From: Marinicrinis sediminis
Lineage (GTDB): Bacteria; Bacillota; Bacilli; Paenibacillales; KCTC-33676
Direction: 5' to 3'
DNA length: 64,000 bases
NCBI RefSeq assembly: GCF_042685085.1
Contig: NZ_JBHUMM010000002.1
Location: forward strand, 225,842-289,841
A model generated the notes under the pieces. That model worked only from the letters and a program-made list of their open reading frames with translations, did no database searches and was not told where the DNA came from. Below, in pieces: positions 1-10,234 of the stretch (position 1 is its first letter; each line of letters starts with the position of its first letter). The translations under genes and the position numbers were made by a program.

Positions 1-2804
1 TTGCCTGCCTCAACCAGTGCTTCACGGATCGGCTTGCCTTCCTCTCTGTTCTGGTTCACCCGATCCACGAGTACGATCGCATTGGTTACAACGATCCCCA
101 CGAGCATCAGGAAGCCGATCATGGCACTCATGGAAAGCGGCTCATTGGCCAGCACCAAACCAACGACAGCGCCAATCGGTACAAACAGCAATGAAGTGAG
201 GATGACAAATGGCAATCTGGCTTTACCGAAGAAAATAAGCATTGTCAGATACACCAGACCGATCGCAATGACAATGGCGACCAACAAATCCTGCAAGGTC
301 TGGGCAGTTTCATCTGAGCCGCCGCCTGCTTCAAAACTGACCCCTTCCGGCAGGTCCAGCTCCTGAACGGCTTCCTTCACTTCCGCAGATACCCCAAACG
401 TATCGTTGCCAATGATCTGGGCGGAAATGCGGGCAAACACCCGCTCATCGAGCTTCTGTATTTGTGTGACGACGTCTTCCTGCTTCACCTCAGCAATTTC
501 CTTCAGGGCAATTGGCCCCTGCTGAGTGAACAGTTGCAGGTTCTCCAGCTCTTCCTGACTGGAGAGCTCACGGTCATACGTAATCTCGATTTCGCGATTC
601 TCTCCATTCAATTCATAGGGCCCAACTTGAATTGGCTGGGTTTGCTCACTGATCAGCCCGAGCACCTGGAACGGCGAAACACCTGTTTCCCTGACTTTCG
701 ACGCATCCAGCTCCACGGTCCACTGGGCTTGTTTTTCCTGCATGTTGTTGGTCACATACTTCAGATCGGATCGCTCAGTCAGATATTGTTCAACCTGAGA
801 CGCCGCTTCAGTCAAACGATTCGAATCGCTGGCAAACAGGTCGATGTCGATGGTATTGTTTGACGGTGGTCCCGATGTGTTCATCTCCATCACACTGATG
901 ACAGCTTCAGGCTGTATACGCTCCGCAATCTCTGCAAACTCCCCTTCAATCTCCGGAATCGCCTGATCGATATCGACATCCTCAGCAAGCTCCACAAAAA
1001 ATTGCAGTCGATTTGCTTTGGCCGATGAGGTCATATAATCATACGTACCGATAGCAGCGAAAACTTTCGGATAGCTCTCTTCCTGCTCCATCAGTCGCTC
1101 TTCCAGCTTGATGGACAGCTCATTGCTTGCCTCAAGTGGTGTAGAGGCAGGCAGGTTCACTTCGGCAGAGATGAGCTTCTGCTTCTCATTGGGCAGGAAG
1201 ACAAATCCAAGAGATGGAACTGGAATGAGCGCGACCACGAGAAGAACAATCGCTATCCCGATTGAAATCCATTTGTGATTCAGCGACCAGCGAAGGGTTT
1301 TCTCATAGCCTCTAACGTATCTGCCTTCCTTCTCAGGCGTATCCTTGACCCGCTTGAAGGAAAATCTCGACAGCACCGGAATGACCGTTACCGCGACCAC
1401 GAGAGAAGCGAGAAGTGCGATGACGACCGTCAGGGCAAACGGAAGAAAGAACGCTCCGGTAATGCCCCCCACCAGCCCCAGTGGCATAAAGACCACGATA
1501 GAAGTCAATGTAGAAGACAGGATCGGGCTGATCATCTGTTTCGTACCGGCATAGGTCAGTTCGGAACGATTTCCGTTTGGCTGCAAACGAATTTTGCGAT
1601 ACACATTCTCAATGACGATAATACTGTCATCCACGACCCGGCCGACCGCCACGGCCATGCCAGCCAGACTCATAATGTTCAGCGTGTAGCCGAGCCATTT
1701 GAGGAAAATCGCGGCAATGAGCAGGGAAAGCGGGATCGAGATGATGGCAATCAGGGTTGCACGAATGTTACGCAGGAACAGCAGAACCGCCAGTGAAGCA
1801 AACAGGGCCCCAAACAAGCCTTTCTCAACCAGCTCGCTGATGGACAGCTGAATGCCTTCTGCCTGGTCAAAGGTCGTCACATATTCGATCTTGTCTGTAT
1901 ACGTATCCAGCGCCTCAAATACGCGCTCCACGACTTCCACGGTGTTCGCATTCTGCTTCTTGTTGATCAGCAGGGAGACACTGTCCTTCATATTGTATCG
2001 GAAGTATTCGGACTTCTCGTTGACTTCCTCAAAGGTAGCCAGATCGCCTAACTGAACTGTCCCGCCCGTCACCGGGGAAGTGAAGCGAATAGCCTCGATC
2101 TGCTCGAGGGTTGACAGCTTCTCACTCACTTTGACGGGGATGACGATCGATTCCGTGTCCACGGTCCCCGCTGGGAAGGAGAAGTAGGAAGATTGAATAG
2201 CTTCCTTGATGGCATTCAATCCGACGCCATTCTGAAGCGCCTGCTGCTTGTTCACCTCAAGACGGAGGAATTGCTGGGGAACGGCGGAAATCCCGACACT
2301 GTTTACCCCTTCAATCTTTTGAAGCTCCGGCTTCAATTCATTCTGCACCCACTCATCTACTGGGCCTTCTCCTACAGGGAACAAAGCCATGCTTACGACC
2401 GGAATCGCACCAAACGAGAAGCGATCCACACTGGTGGTAATGTCTTCAGGCAGGGAAACCTTGGAGAAGATTTCATTCACCTGCTGGGAGGCTTGCTCCA
2501 TGTCATGTCCGAACGGATAGGTGAGCTGAATACGGGAGACACTCTCCATGGATTGACTGGTCATGGAATCCAGATCCTCCAGGCCCTTGAACTCTTTCTC
2601 CAGCACAGTCGTTACTTTGTTGTCCACGTCACCTGGTGATGCCCCCGGGTAAATAACGGTGACCGACAGTTGTGGGGCTTCGATGTCAGGAAGCAGGTCT
2701 GTTTTCAGTGTCTGAAATGAAAACACACCTACTCCAAGCAGCAGGATACTTAATATGAGGATGGCTGCCGGGTTTTTTAAACTAAAACGGGCTAAAAACT
2801 GCAT
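1..2804 (-). CDS. RND-family efflux permease (AcrB/SwrC-like), C-terminus outside window
   Basis: Reading leftward from the ATG at 2804 gives an open frame of about 934 codons that runs off the window edge without a stop. It starts MQFLARFSLKNPAAI, has a hydrophobic helix near residues 12-30, then a long extracellular porter region, a block of membrane helices containing GMAVAVGRVVDDSIIVIENV (the RND motif with paired Asp), a second porter region and a second helix block. This is the HAE1/SwrC type of proton-driven drug or lipopeptide exporter of Gram-positive bacteria. A strong ribosome site (ggaggaa, 2811-2817 on the complement) fixes the start. No membrane-fusion partner is visible upstream; it could lie left of the window. 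Family call is firm, substrate unknown. Confidence 0.93.
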   Translation of the reverse strand, partial: MQFLARFSLKNPAAILILSILLLGVGVFSFQTLKTDLLPDIEAPQLSVTVIYPGASPGDVDNKVTTVLEKEFKGLEDLDSMTSQSMESVSRIQLTYPFGHDMEQASQQVNEIFSKVSLPEDITTSVDRFSFGAIPVVSMALFPVGEGPVDEWVQNELKPELQKIEGVNSVGISAVPQQFLRLEVNKQQALQNGVGLNAIKEAIQSSYFSFPAGTVDTESIVIPVKVSEKLSTLEQIEAIRFTSPVTGGTVQLGDLATFEEVNEKSEYFRYNMKDSVSLLINKKQNANTVEVVERVFEALDTYTDKIEYVTTFDQAEGIQLSISELVEKGLFGALFASLAVLLFLRNIRATLIAIISIPLSLLIAAIFLKWLGYTLNIMSLAGMAVAVGRVVDDSIIVIENVYRKIRLQPNGNRSELTYAGTKQMISPILSSTLTSIVVFMPLGLVGGITGAFFLPFALTVVIALLASLVVAVTVIPVLSRFSFKRVKDTPEKEGRYVRGYEKTLRWSLNHKWISIGIAIVLLVVALIPVPSLGFVFLPNEKQKLISAEVNLPASTPLEASNELSIKLEERLMEQEESYPKVFAAIGTYDYMTSSAKANRLQFFVELAEDVDIDQAIPEIEGEFAEIAERIQPEAVISVMEMNTSGPPSNNTIDIDLFASDSNRLTEAASQVEQYLTERSDLKYVTNNMQEKQAQWTVELDASKVRETGVSPFQVLGLISEQTQPIQVGPYELNGENREIEITYDRELSSQEELENLQLFTQQGPIALKEIAEVKQEDVVTQIQKLDERVFARISAQIIGNDTFGVSAEVKEAVQELDLPEGVSFEAGGGSDETAQTLQDLLVAIVIAIGLVYLTMLIFFGKARLPFVILTSLLFVPIGAVVGLVLANEPLSMSAMIGFLMLVGIVVTNAIVLVDRVNQNREEGKPIREALVEAG

Positions 2805-2892
2805 GTTTAATTCCTCCAATTGAATTGATGGCTTCTCCATGCCTCTCAGGCTCCCTTGCGCAACCTGGTGCATGAATCTGATTTCTAGTCTT

Positions 2893-2922
2893 ATTGTATA
2901 TACTTTGTATAATGTTTGTCAA
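2893..2922 (-). promoter_or_regulatory. Promoter of the RND exporter gene
   Basis: The complement carries a perfect -35 TTGACA (2917-2922) followed after 16-18 nt by TATACA/TACAAT. The spacer contains an imperfect AT-rich palindrome around tatacaaagtatata, a possible repressor site. It sits about 90 nt upstream of the exporter ATG. Seen directly; the operator idea is inference. Confidence 0.55.
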
Positions 2923-3049
2923 TAGTTTTCTTGTTTACAAGGAAAGACAGCCTGTCATACCTTTATGTTCATCAGTTTGGCATTAGAACCTGTCGGGTTA
3001 TTCGCATAGACGCTATCCATTTTCAGGGCCGGATCACGGAACACTCGAC

Positions 3050-3081
3050 AAAAAAACCGCAGCTGTCATCCCAGCTGCGGT
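3050..3081 (-). terminator. Intrinsic terminator after ysxC
   Basis: Perfect 10-bp stem (accgcagctg / cagctgcggt) with a 6-nt loop, followed on the minus strand by a run of seven U. It lies directly after the ysxC stop. Confidence 0.85.
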
Positions 3082-3084
3082 CAT

Positions 3085-3678
3085 TCATTCTGCTTGTTTA
3101 TAAAAGGATTGGATAACGTCCCAAAGTTCATCCCGACCCATACCGGATTCAGAGGAAAACAATACGAGCGGGTCTTGTTTTCTACGTCCAATCGTTTGTT
3201 CAATCTGCCGGACATGTGCGCCCCATTTGTTTTTGGAGATTTTGTCTGCTTTTGTGGCTACAATGATGCACGGGATATTGAAATGGAGCATCCAGTCGTA
3301 CATTAACTGATCATCTTTGGATGGCGCATGCCGGATGTCGAGAACGAGTAATACCGCTTTCAGCGGCTCCCGGTTCAACAAGTAGGCCTCGATCATTTTC
3401 CCCCACTTTTGCCGTTCGCTCTTAGACACTTTCGCATAACCGTATCCCGGAAAATCAACAAAGTAAATTTCGTCATTGATTCTGTAATAATTAAGTTGCT
3501 GTGTTTTTCCAGGCTGAGAGCTTGTCCTCGCCAGATTTTTACGCTGGATCAGTTTATTAATCAGCGAGGACTTGCCTACGTTAGAGCGCCCTGCCAGCGC
3601 AAACTCTGGCAAGGCATCATCCGGATACTGGTCAGGTCCTACCGCCGAAATGATAAATTCGCTCTGATGAATTTTCAT
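3085..3678 (-). CDS. ysxC: Ribosome biogenesis GTP-binding protein YsxC/EngB
   Basis: 197 aa, normal length for the family. It shows the Ras-like GTPase motifs in order: G1 GRSNVGKSS near residue 31, G3 DFPGYG near 75, G4 TKAD near 142, and a G5-like SSESG near 175. YsxC binds GTP and is needed for late assembly of the large ribosomal subunit in Firmicutes. Its start overlaps the end of lonA by 4 nt, so the two are co-translated; lonA-ysxC is the classical Bacillus order. In B. subtilis the hem genes follow, whereas here a terminator and an unrelated exporter follow. Confidence 0.97.
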   Translation of the reverse strand: MKIHQSEFIISAVGPDQYPDDALPEFALAGRSNVGKSSLINKLIQRKNLARTSSQPGKTQQLNYYRINDEIYFVDFPGYGYAKVSKSERQKWGKMIEAYLLNREPLKAVLLVLDIRHAPSKDDQLMYDWMLHFNIPCIIVATKADKISKNKWGAHVRQIEQTIGRRKQDPLVLFSSESGMGRDELWDVIQSFYKQAE

Positions 3679-6035
3679 GTTGCTGTCTCTCCTTCGGGAG
3701 AAGGATGCGAGGCAGATACAAAAGCATGCTTCAGCACTTCATCCATATGGGCAACCGGAATAAAGGTCATCTCACCCTTTACACTTTCCGGAATGTCCTT
3801 CAGGTCCTTCTCATTGTCTTTGGGCAACAAGACCGTTGTAATCCCCGCCCGATGGGCTGCAAGCGACTTCTCCTTCAACCCGCCGATGGGAAGCACTCTG
3901 CCGCGCAGCGTAATTTCCCCGGTCATGGCGACTTTACGGGAAACTTGTACCTGGCTGAGCAGCGAGATCATGGCAGTCGCCATCGTTATTCCTGCAGAAG
4001 GTCCGTCCTTTGGAATGGCGCCTTCCGGAATATGAATATGAATATCTTTCGTCTCAAACAAGCTTTCATCAATTTGGAACTGGCTTGCTCTCGAGCGAGC
4101 GTAGCTTAAGGCGGCCTGCGCGGATTCCTTCATGACATCGCCGAGCTTGCCGGTAAGGGTCAATTTCCCTTTGCCCGGCAGCAGCGCTGCTTCAATCGTC
4201 AGGGTATCTCCGCCTACTTCCGTCCAGGCAAGTCCTGTTACACTGCCAATCTGATCCTCTTCCTCTGCCATTCCATATCGAAATTTCTCAGGTCCGAGAT
4301 ATTCCGGGAGATCAGTCGGCGTAATCTGTACTTTCTCCAGGCTCGTGTCCGATACAATCGCCTTGGCGGCTTTTCGTGACAGGGAGGCCATCTGCTGCTC
4401 CAGATTGCGAACACCGGCTTCACGGGTATACTCCCGAACGACCTTGAGCAGGGTATCTTCCTGCACATCGAGCTGCGTTTCTTCCAGTCCGTGATCACGT
4501 TTTTGCTTCGGCAATAAATACTTCTGGGCAATTTGCAGCTTTTCAGGCTCGGTATAACCGGAAATATAGAGCACTTCCATCCGATCCAGCAATGGACGAG
4601 GAATGGTATGAATAGCATTGGCTGTCGTAATAAACATCACATTGGACAGATCAAACGGCAGTTCTATAAAATGATCGCTGAACGTGGCATTTTGCTCCGG
4701 GTCCAGCACCTCCAGCAGGGCCGAGGCAGGATCTCCTCTGAAATCCATCGACATTTTATCAATCTCATCCAGCAGAAATACCGGGTTGTTCGTGCCGGCT
4801 GTTTTCATGCCCTGAATGATACGGCCTGGCATCGCGCCGACATACGTTCTGCGGTGACCGCGAATTTCAGCCTCATCGCGCACGCCGCCTAATGAAATAC
4901 GAACAAACTCACGTCCCAGTGATTTGGCGATGGAGCGTCCAAGCGAGGTTTTCCCTACGCCAGGTGGTCCGACAAAGCACAGGATCGGGCCTTTCAGTTT
5001 TTTGACCAGCTTTTGCACTGCCAGATATTCGAGCACACGCTCCTTGGGCTTCTCCAGTCCGTAATGATCCTCGTTCAGGATGTCTTCCGCTTTTTGAATA
5101 TCGAGATCATCCTCGGTCTGCTTGTACCAGGGAACGGCGAGCAGCCATTCAATATAGTTCCGAATGACCGAGCCTTCAGCGGAGGCGGCGGGCATTTTCT
5201 CAAGTCGGTCAATTTCCTTCTCTATCTTCTCCTTGACCTTCTCCGGAACCTTGGTTTCATTCAGTTGTTCCCTCAGTTCATCCGCTTCAGCTGCCCGTCC
5301 TTCCTTCTCGCCCAGCTCTTTCTGGATCGCTTTCATCTGCTCACGCAAGTAATATTCCTTTTGCGTTTTTTCCATTTGCTTTTTTACGCGCTGACTGATC
5401 TTTTTCTCTATTTCCAGCACTTCCAGCTCGTTTTTGAGCATGTTCAGCAGCGTTTCCAGCCGCTTCATGACGTCTGCCGTTTCCAGAATCTCTTGTTTGT
5501 CCTTGATCTTGACACTGAGGTGGCTGCTGATCACATCCGCCAGCCTGCCCGGTTCCTCAATATCACTAACGGCTGCGAAGGTTTCTGGAGAAACCTTCTT
5601 GGAATACTGGGTGTACTGTTCGAAATGATTCAACACCATTCGCATCAGCGCATGAAGCTCGACCCGGTTGTCCGGTGCTTCCTCCCATTCCAGTGCCATG
5701 ACTTCGTAAAATTCTTCGTTTTCTGTATATGCCTGTATTTCTGCTCTTGAGACCCCTTCAACCAATACCCGAATCGTGCCGTTTGGCAATTTCAGCATCT
5801 GTCTGACCTTTGCAATGGTTCCAATCTTGAAGATATCCTCCTGATTCGGCTCTTCAATATCCACTTCTGCCTGTGTGCAGAGCAGGATCAAGTTGTCCTC
5901 GATCATCGCCTTTTCCAGAGCCTTCACAGATTTGTCTCTACCTACGTCAAGATGCAACACCATGCTGGGATACACCAACAGACCTCGCAAAGGAAGTAGA
6001 GGGAGTTTCCGCTGATTCTCTTTTTGTGCTCCCAA
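3675..6035 (-). CDS. lonA: ATP-dependent protease La (LonA)
   Basis: 786 aa. An N-terminal Lon substrate-binding domain (LPLLPLRGLLVYPSM) is followed by a coiled-coil segment, an AAA+ module with Walker A GPPGVGKT and Walker B VFLLDEIDK, and a C-terminal Ser-Lys peptidase domain with the PKDGPSAG motif holding the catalytic Ser. It degrades damaged and regulatory proteins in the cytosol. The start is a TTG, supported by ggaggt nine bases upstream. It lies between lonB and ysxC, as in B. subtilis. No CtsR-type operator was seen upstream. Confidence 0.97.
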   Translation of the reverse strand: MGAQKENQRKLPLLPLRGLLVYPSMVLHLDVGRDKSVKALEKAMIEDNLILLCTQAEVDIEEPNQEDIFKIGTIAKVRQMLKLPNGTIRVLVEGVSRAEIQAYTENEEFYEVMALEWEEAPDNRVELHALMRMVLNHFEQYTQYSKKVSPETFAAVSDIEEPGRLADVISSHLSVKIKDKQEILETADVMKRLETLLNMLKNELEVLEIEKKISQRVKKQMEKTQKEYYLREQMKAIQKELGEKEGRAAEADELREQLNETKVPEKVKEKIEKEIDRLEKMPAASAEGSVIRNYIEWLLAVPWYKQTEDDLDIQKAEDILNEDHYGLEKPKERVLEYLAVQKLVKKLKGPILCFVGPPGVGKTSLGRSIAKSLGREFVRISLGGVRDEAEIRGHRRTYVGAMPGRIIQGMKTAGTNNPVFLLDEIDKMSMDFRGDPASALLEVLDPEQNATFSDHFIELPFDLSNVMFITTANAIHTIPRPLLDRMEVLYISGYTEPEKLQIAQKYLLPKQKRDHGLEETQLDVQEDTLLKVVREYTREAGVRNLEQQMASLSRKAAKAIVSDTSLEKVQITPTDLPEYLGPEKFRYGMAEEEDQIGSVTGLAWTEVGGDTLTIEAALLPGKGKLTLTGKLGDVMKESAQAALSYARSRASQFQIDESLFETKDIHIHIPEGAIPKDGPSAGITMATAMISLLSQVQVSRKVAMTGEITLRGRVLPIGGLKEKSLAAHRAGITTVLLPKDNEKDLKDIPESVKGEMTFIPVAHMDEVLKHAFVSASHPSPEGETAT

Positions 6036-6138
6036 TTGATTTGCACCTCCAATAGACTATCGCTAGATGTGTGTTTATTTTATCAAATGCGGGAGAAAAA
6101 AACCAATTCCGTCCCCTCAGCGGCCCTATGCTGTTCAG

Positions 6139-7848
6139 TTAGCCTTCCGCCTTGCGAGCGTTGGCCTGCAGCAAGGAGATGCCGGGAACGAGCGGGTCCT
6201 TTCTCTCTATTGTCTCATCCTCTGATTGCAGCGCAAGACCCAGCGCTTGTGCCATCACTTCATTGATCGTTTCAACCGGTATGACATCTATGCCCTGCAT
6301 ATCCTTGAACATATGCTGCCAGTTGTCCTTCGGAATCAGCACCGTTTCAACCCCTGCTTGCACCGCAGCTTCCACCTTGGCCACTACACCACCGACTGGT
6401 TTCACCCTTCCGTGAATGCTCACTTCTCCTGTCATCGCAAGCGTATGCGGGACCGGAATCTGCTCCATGGAGGAAATGATCGCGGTAGCAATTGCAATAC
6501 CTGCCGAGGGTCCATCTACCGGTATACCGCCCGGAAAATTGATATGCACATCGAACTGCTTCGGCTGATAACCCATCCGTTTGAGAAACGTCAATACGTT
6601 CTCGATCGAGCTTTTGGCCATGCTTTTGCGTCGCAAGGTTTTTGAGCCGCCACCGCCGAGCTCTTCCTCATCGACGACACCTGTAATATTAAACGTGCCG
6701 GTACCAGGCTTCTCGACCGGAATGGTGATAGCTTCAATTTCGAGCAGGGCACCCACATTGGGACCATAGACAGCCAACCCGTTGACGAACCCAACCTTCG
6801 GCTCTGACGGAATCTTTAATTCATGTCGAGGCTGAATTTGACTGCTGTTCACCACCCATTCCACCTGATCAGCCGCAATATCTTCCGTCCCTTCTGTCAT
6901 GGCCACACCGGCCGCCAGCTGAATCATATTGACCGCTTCCCTGCCATTGGTTGCATAACGCTTCACCACTTCGATCGCTTGCTCTGAGGCGTTCATGCCA
7001 ATCCTTTGCAGTGCCTTGTCCGCAATATCAGAGATTTCATGCGGCAGGAGTGGCCGAAAATGAATTTCCATGCAACGGGATCGAATGGCCGGCGGAATTT
7101 CATGAGGCTGACGTGTCGTCGCGCCCACCAGACGAAAATCAGCCGGAAGGCCATTTTGGAATATATCGTGAATGTGCTTGGGAATGTTGGGATCTTCCGC
7201 ATGGTAGTAGGAGCTTTCCAGAAATACCTTGCGATCCTCCAGCACTTTAAGAAGTTTATTCATCTGTACCGGATGAAGTTCTCCGATCTCATCAATAAAC
7301 AAGATACCACCGTGGGCCTTTGTCACGGCTCCCTGCTTGGGTTGCGGAATGCCGGCAACCCCCATCGCACCTGCCCCCTGGTAGATCGGATCATGTACAG
7401 AGCCGATCAGGGGATCTGCAATGCCTCTTTCGTCAAAGCGTGCCGTTGTGGCATCAATTTCCGTAAATTTGGAATCCAGCTTGAACGGGGAACGGGGATT
7501 TTTCTTCGCTTCCTCCAGCACCACTCTGGCTGCCGCTGTTTTGCCTACCCCTGGTGGACCGTAAATAAGCACATGCTGGGGATTCGCACCACACAGGGCC
7601 GCTTTTAATGCCTTCAGGCCTTCCTTTTGCCCTACAATGTCTTCCATTTTGGACGGTCGTGTCTTCTCAGACAACGGGACAGTAAGCTGAATAGAGCGCA
7701 TCTTCCGCAGTTTCTCCATTTCTTTCTTCGATTCCCGATCCACCGCATTGCGATTGCTCTGTTGATTGCGCAATAAATTCCAAAAGTACAGGCCAATGAT
7801 AACCGCAAAAAATACCTGAATAAACATTAAAATCATCGTCAGACTCAT
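6139..7848 (-). CDS. lonB: Membrane-anchored ATP-dependent protease LonB
   Basis: I place the start at the ATG at 7848 (MSLTMILMFIQVFF), giving about 569 aa; gggaggt sits 7 nt before it and the product then begins like B. subtilis LonB. The frame is open to 7884, but that longer start lacks such a site. One N-terminal membrane helix (residues 5-25) is followed by AAA+ motifs (Walker A GPPGVGKT, Walker B ILFIDEIGEL) and a Lon protease domain with DGPSAG. In Bacillus LonB acts in the forespore and as a membrane-tethered quality-control protease. It lacks the large LonA N-domain, as expected. Confidence 0.95.
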   Translation of the reverse strand: MSLTMILMFIQVFFAVIIGLYFWNLLRNQQSNRNAVDRESKKEMEKLRKMRSIQLTVPLSEKTRPSKMEDIVGQKEGLKALKAALCGANPQHVLIYGPPGVGKTAAARVVLEEAKKNPRSPFKLDSKFTEIDATTARFDERGIADPLIGSVHDPIYQGAGAMGVAGIPQPKQGAVTKAHGGILFIDEIGELHPVQMNKLLKVLEDRKVFLESSYYHAEDPNIPKHIHDIFQNGLPADFRLVGATTRQPHEIPPAIRSRCMEIHFRPLLPHEISDIADKALQRIGMNASEQAIEVVKRYATNGREAVNMIQLAAGVAMTEGTEDIAADQVEWVVNSSQIQPRHELKIPSEPKVGFVNGLAVYGPNVGALLEIEAITIPVEKPGTGTFNITGVVDEEELGGGGSKTLRRKSMAKSSIENVLTFLKRMGYQPKQFDVHINFPGGIPVDGPSAGIAIATAIISSMEQIPVPHTLAMTGEVSIHGRVKPVGGVVAKVEAAVQAGVETVLIPKDNWQHMFKDMQGIDVIPVETINEVMAQALGLALQSEDETIERKDPLVPGISLLQANARKAEG

Positions 7849-7945
7849 CTGTTCAACCTCCCATAGCTTCTCATTAGGCTCCACTTCTCAATACTCGATA
7901 GTATTGCCGGATAATGGGAGGCTTAACCGCAAGAGCGGCAAGGGA

Positions 7946-8833
7946 TTAATAATGAATCGACAGAAATTCCTTGATATCCGTGTTCATTTGTGTACGTACC
8001 TGTGAAGATGGAAAATGCCCGCTCTCATAGCTTTTGGAGATGGTGAGACTCGGGATGATTCTACTCGCGGCAGACAGCAGCCGCTCACCGGGGAAAAAGA
8101 TGTCATCCCTTCCAGCGAGCAGCATCGTCGGAGCCTTGTACGAATCAAGCTCCTTTCGCTTCGTCAGCTTGGGCATATCCTGTTCGAGCTTCACATGCTG
8201 AAAAATATCCCCGATGATCTGCTTGTCCTGTTCGCTCATGGAGGAGGCAGACATCACATCGGCAATACGCTGCAATGAGACCGGCGATGAAGTGGACCTG
8301 TAACGAATGAGCGGCAACAAAATGTACCGAATCATGTCTAGCTTGGAACCAAGCTTTACGCCTGCGGGTGACACCAGGACCGCGCAGGCAATCTTCTCGG
8401 GGGCGTAGGCCGCAAGTCTGAGAATGATGCCCCCGCCATAGGAAGGGCCGACAAACGCACTCGACTGAAGTTGAAAAGCGTGCATGATATCTTCGATCCA
8501 TTTGGCAAAACTGTCATCTTTGGCTGAAATGCGAGTTTCGGCACTGAAGCCGGGATGTCCGATGGTGTCAGGTGCATAGATGCGATACTGCGACCACAAT
8601 GGCTCAAACCAGGACAACGTCATCGGGTTGAGGCAATTGCCTCCTTGCAAAATGATCAATGGCTTGCCATTCGCAGGACCTGTCATCAAGGTATGTGTGG
8701 GCCCAAACCGTGTGTCCACCCACTTGCGTTCAAACGATAACGAAAAGGTTTCCAGATACTGCTCATACGCATACTGCAACTTCTGCTTTCCTTCCACGGA
8801 TTTATAAATCGTATGTTCACCCAAATGTCTCAC
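7946..8833 (-). CDS. Alpha/beta-hydrolase family protein
   Basis: 295 aa alpha/beta-hydrolase fold. The oxyanion region is LIILQGGNC, then the nucleophile elbow GPSYGGG (Ser near residue 149), an acid region around LLAGRDDIFFPG, and a C-terminal His in SGHFPSS. These are the elements of a catalytic Ser-Asp-His triad, so it is likely an active esterase or lipase-like enzyme. No signal peptide. It sits between lonB and ispG in the same direction, with about 100-nt gaps. Substrate cannot be inferred. Confidence 0.85.
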   Translation of the reverse strand: MRHLGEHTIYKSVEGKQKLQYAYEQYLETFSLSFERKWVDTRFGPTHTLMTGPANGKPLIILQGGNCLNPMTLSWFEPLWSQYRIYAPDTIGHPGFSAETRISAKDDSFAKWIEDIMHAFQLQSSAFVGPSYGGGIILRLAAYAPEKIACAVLVSPAGVKLGSKLDMIRYILLPLIRYRSTSSPVSLQRIADVMSASSMSEQDKQIIGDIFQHVKLEQDMPKLTKRKELDSYKAPTMLLAGRDDIFFPGERLLSAASRIIPSLTISKSYESGHFPSSQVRTQMNTDIKEFLSIHY

Positions 8834-8870
8834 CTCTTCGTCTACGATTTAATACGATACGCTTTCTATC

Positions 8871-8907
8871 TATGTATGGCGAAGGACTATGTATGTATGG
8901 CGAAGGA
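8871..8907. repeat. 16-bp tandem direct repeat
   Basis: The sequence tatgtatggcgaagga occurs at 8871-8886 and again at 8892-8907, just upstream of the hydrolase gene. No function evident; probably replication slippage. Confidence 0.5.
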
Positions 8908-8987
8908 GCATGATCTATGCAGAGCCGTTATGTTCGAACCGAACAGATTCGTCGAATTCGGCTTGCATCGACCTATGAAAAAGAGGC

Positions 8988-9023
8988 TGTCCAGTCAGTC
9001 TGAATACGACCCTGAACAGCCTC
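8988..9023 (-). terminator. Intrinsic terminator after ispG
   Basis: On the minus strand GAGGCTGT and ACAGCCTC pair with an extra TCAG/CTGG inner pairing, followed by five U. It lies just past the ispG stop and separates ispG from the hydrolase-lonB unit. Confidence 0.7.
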
Positions 9024-9042
9024 AAGTGAAAGGGAATGTGGC

Positions 9043-10158
9043 TTAAGACGACGATGGCAATGCATGCTTTCGTCCAGGTATTTCCCCTGTGCGCTCATAT
9101 TCCTGCACAATATAATCAATTTCTTTCTTGAGCTCGGAAACCAGTTCCGCTTCCGGCACTTTTCGAATCATCTCACCGTACTTGAACAGCATGCCTTCTC
9201 CTCGGGCACCGGCGATGCCAATATCTGCTTCCCTGGCTTCCCCAGGCCCATTCACGGCACAACCGAGTACGGAGACCTTGATCGGAACCTTCACATCCTG
9301 CAAGTATTCCTCGACCTCATTGGCCACCGCGAACAGGTCTATATCCAGGCGCCCGCATGTCGGGCAGGACACGAGGGTCGCGGCGTTGGAGATCAGATGA
9401 AAGCTTTTCAGCAGTTCTCTGGCTACCTTGATCTCCTCAACTGGATCTGCACTGAGAGAAACCCGCACCGTGGAGCCGATTCCGAGAGACAAGAGTGCAC
9501 CCAGTCCGGCTGCACTTTTCACCGTACCGGAGAACAGTGTCCCTGCTTCTGTAATCCCGAGGTGAAGCGGATATTTAATCACTTCCGCCGCCTTCATGTA
9601 TGCCTGAATGGCCATCGGCACGTCCGATGCTTTCAGGGACACGATAATATCATGGAAATCCAGTTCCTCCAGAATCTGAATATGGAACAATGCACTCTCC
9701 ACCATCGCCTCTGGAGTCGGGTATCCATACTTTTCAAGCAAATGACGCTCCAGAGAACCTGCATTTACTCCGATGCGAATCGGAATGCCTTTCTCCTTAC
9801 ACGCTTTTACAACGGCTTCGACCTTTTCCTTGCGTCCGATATTCCCCGGATTGATACGCACTTTATCAATACCGTTCTCGATGGCCATCAGAGCCAAACG
9901 ATAATCAAAGTGAATATCAGCGACCAAAGGAATGTGAATCCGTTTCTTGATTTCCTTAATGGCTTCTGCAGCCTCTTCATTATTGACGGTCACCCGAACG
10001 ATCTGACAGCCTGCTTCCTCCAGTCGCAAAATCTCTGCAACGGTGGCTTCCACATCTGCTGTTTTTGTCGTACACATGCTCTGGATGACGACTTCATTAC
10101 TGCCGCCAATCGTTAATTCCCCAACTTTGACAGGTACGGTATCTTTCCGATGGATCAT
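9043..10158 (-). CDS. ispG: 4-hydroxy-3-methylbut-2-enyl diphosphate synthase (IspG/GcpE)
   Basis: 371 aa. The N-terminal TIM-barrel begins with the family signature VIQSMCTTKTAD and includes NPGNIG. The C-terminal iron-sulfur domain has the three ligand Cys in SCPTCGR and VLGCAVNGPGE. The enzyme converts MEcPP to HMBPP, the penultimate step of the MEP isoprenoid pathway, with a [4Fe-4S] cluster. The length fits the two-domain bacterial form. It lies between clpX and the hydrolase-lonB genes, same strand. Very secure. Confidence 0.97.
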   Translation of the reverse strand: MIHRKDTVPVKVGELTIGGSNEVVIQSMCTTKTADVEATVAEILRLEEAGCQIVRVTVNNEEAAEAIKEIKKRIHIPLVADIHFDYRLALMAIENGIDKVRINPGNIGRKEKVEAVVKACKEKGIPIRIGVNAGSLERHLLEKYGYPTPEAMVESALFHIQILEELDFHDIIVSLKASDVPMAIQAYMKAAEVIKYPLHLGITEAGTLFSGTVKSAAGLGALLSLGIGSTVRVSLSADPVEEIKVARELLKSFHLISNAATLVSCPTCGRLDIDLFAVANEVEEYLQDVKVPIKVSVLGCAVNGPGEAREADIGIAGARGEGMLFKYGEMIRKVPEAELVSELKKEIDYIVQEYERTGEIPGRKHALPSSS

Positions 10159-10234
10159 CGATTGTCTCTCCCATAAACATAGTCTGGATTGCGGAACTCA
10201 CATGCCATGCCGCCGAGTTCTATACATAGAAAGC

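Noticed and set aside
1..863. Plus-strand ORFs opposite the RND exporter
   Set aside because: Shadows of a long, well-conserved minus-strand gene; no ribosome sites or recognisable motifs.
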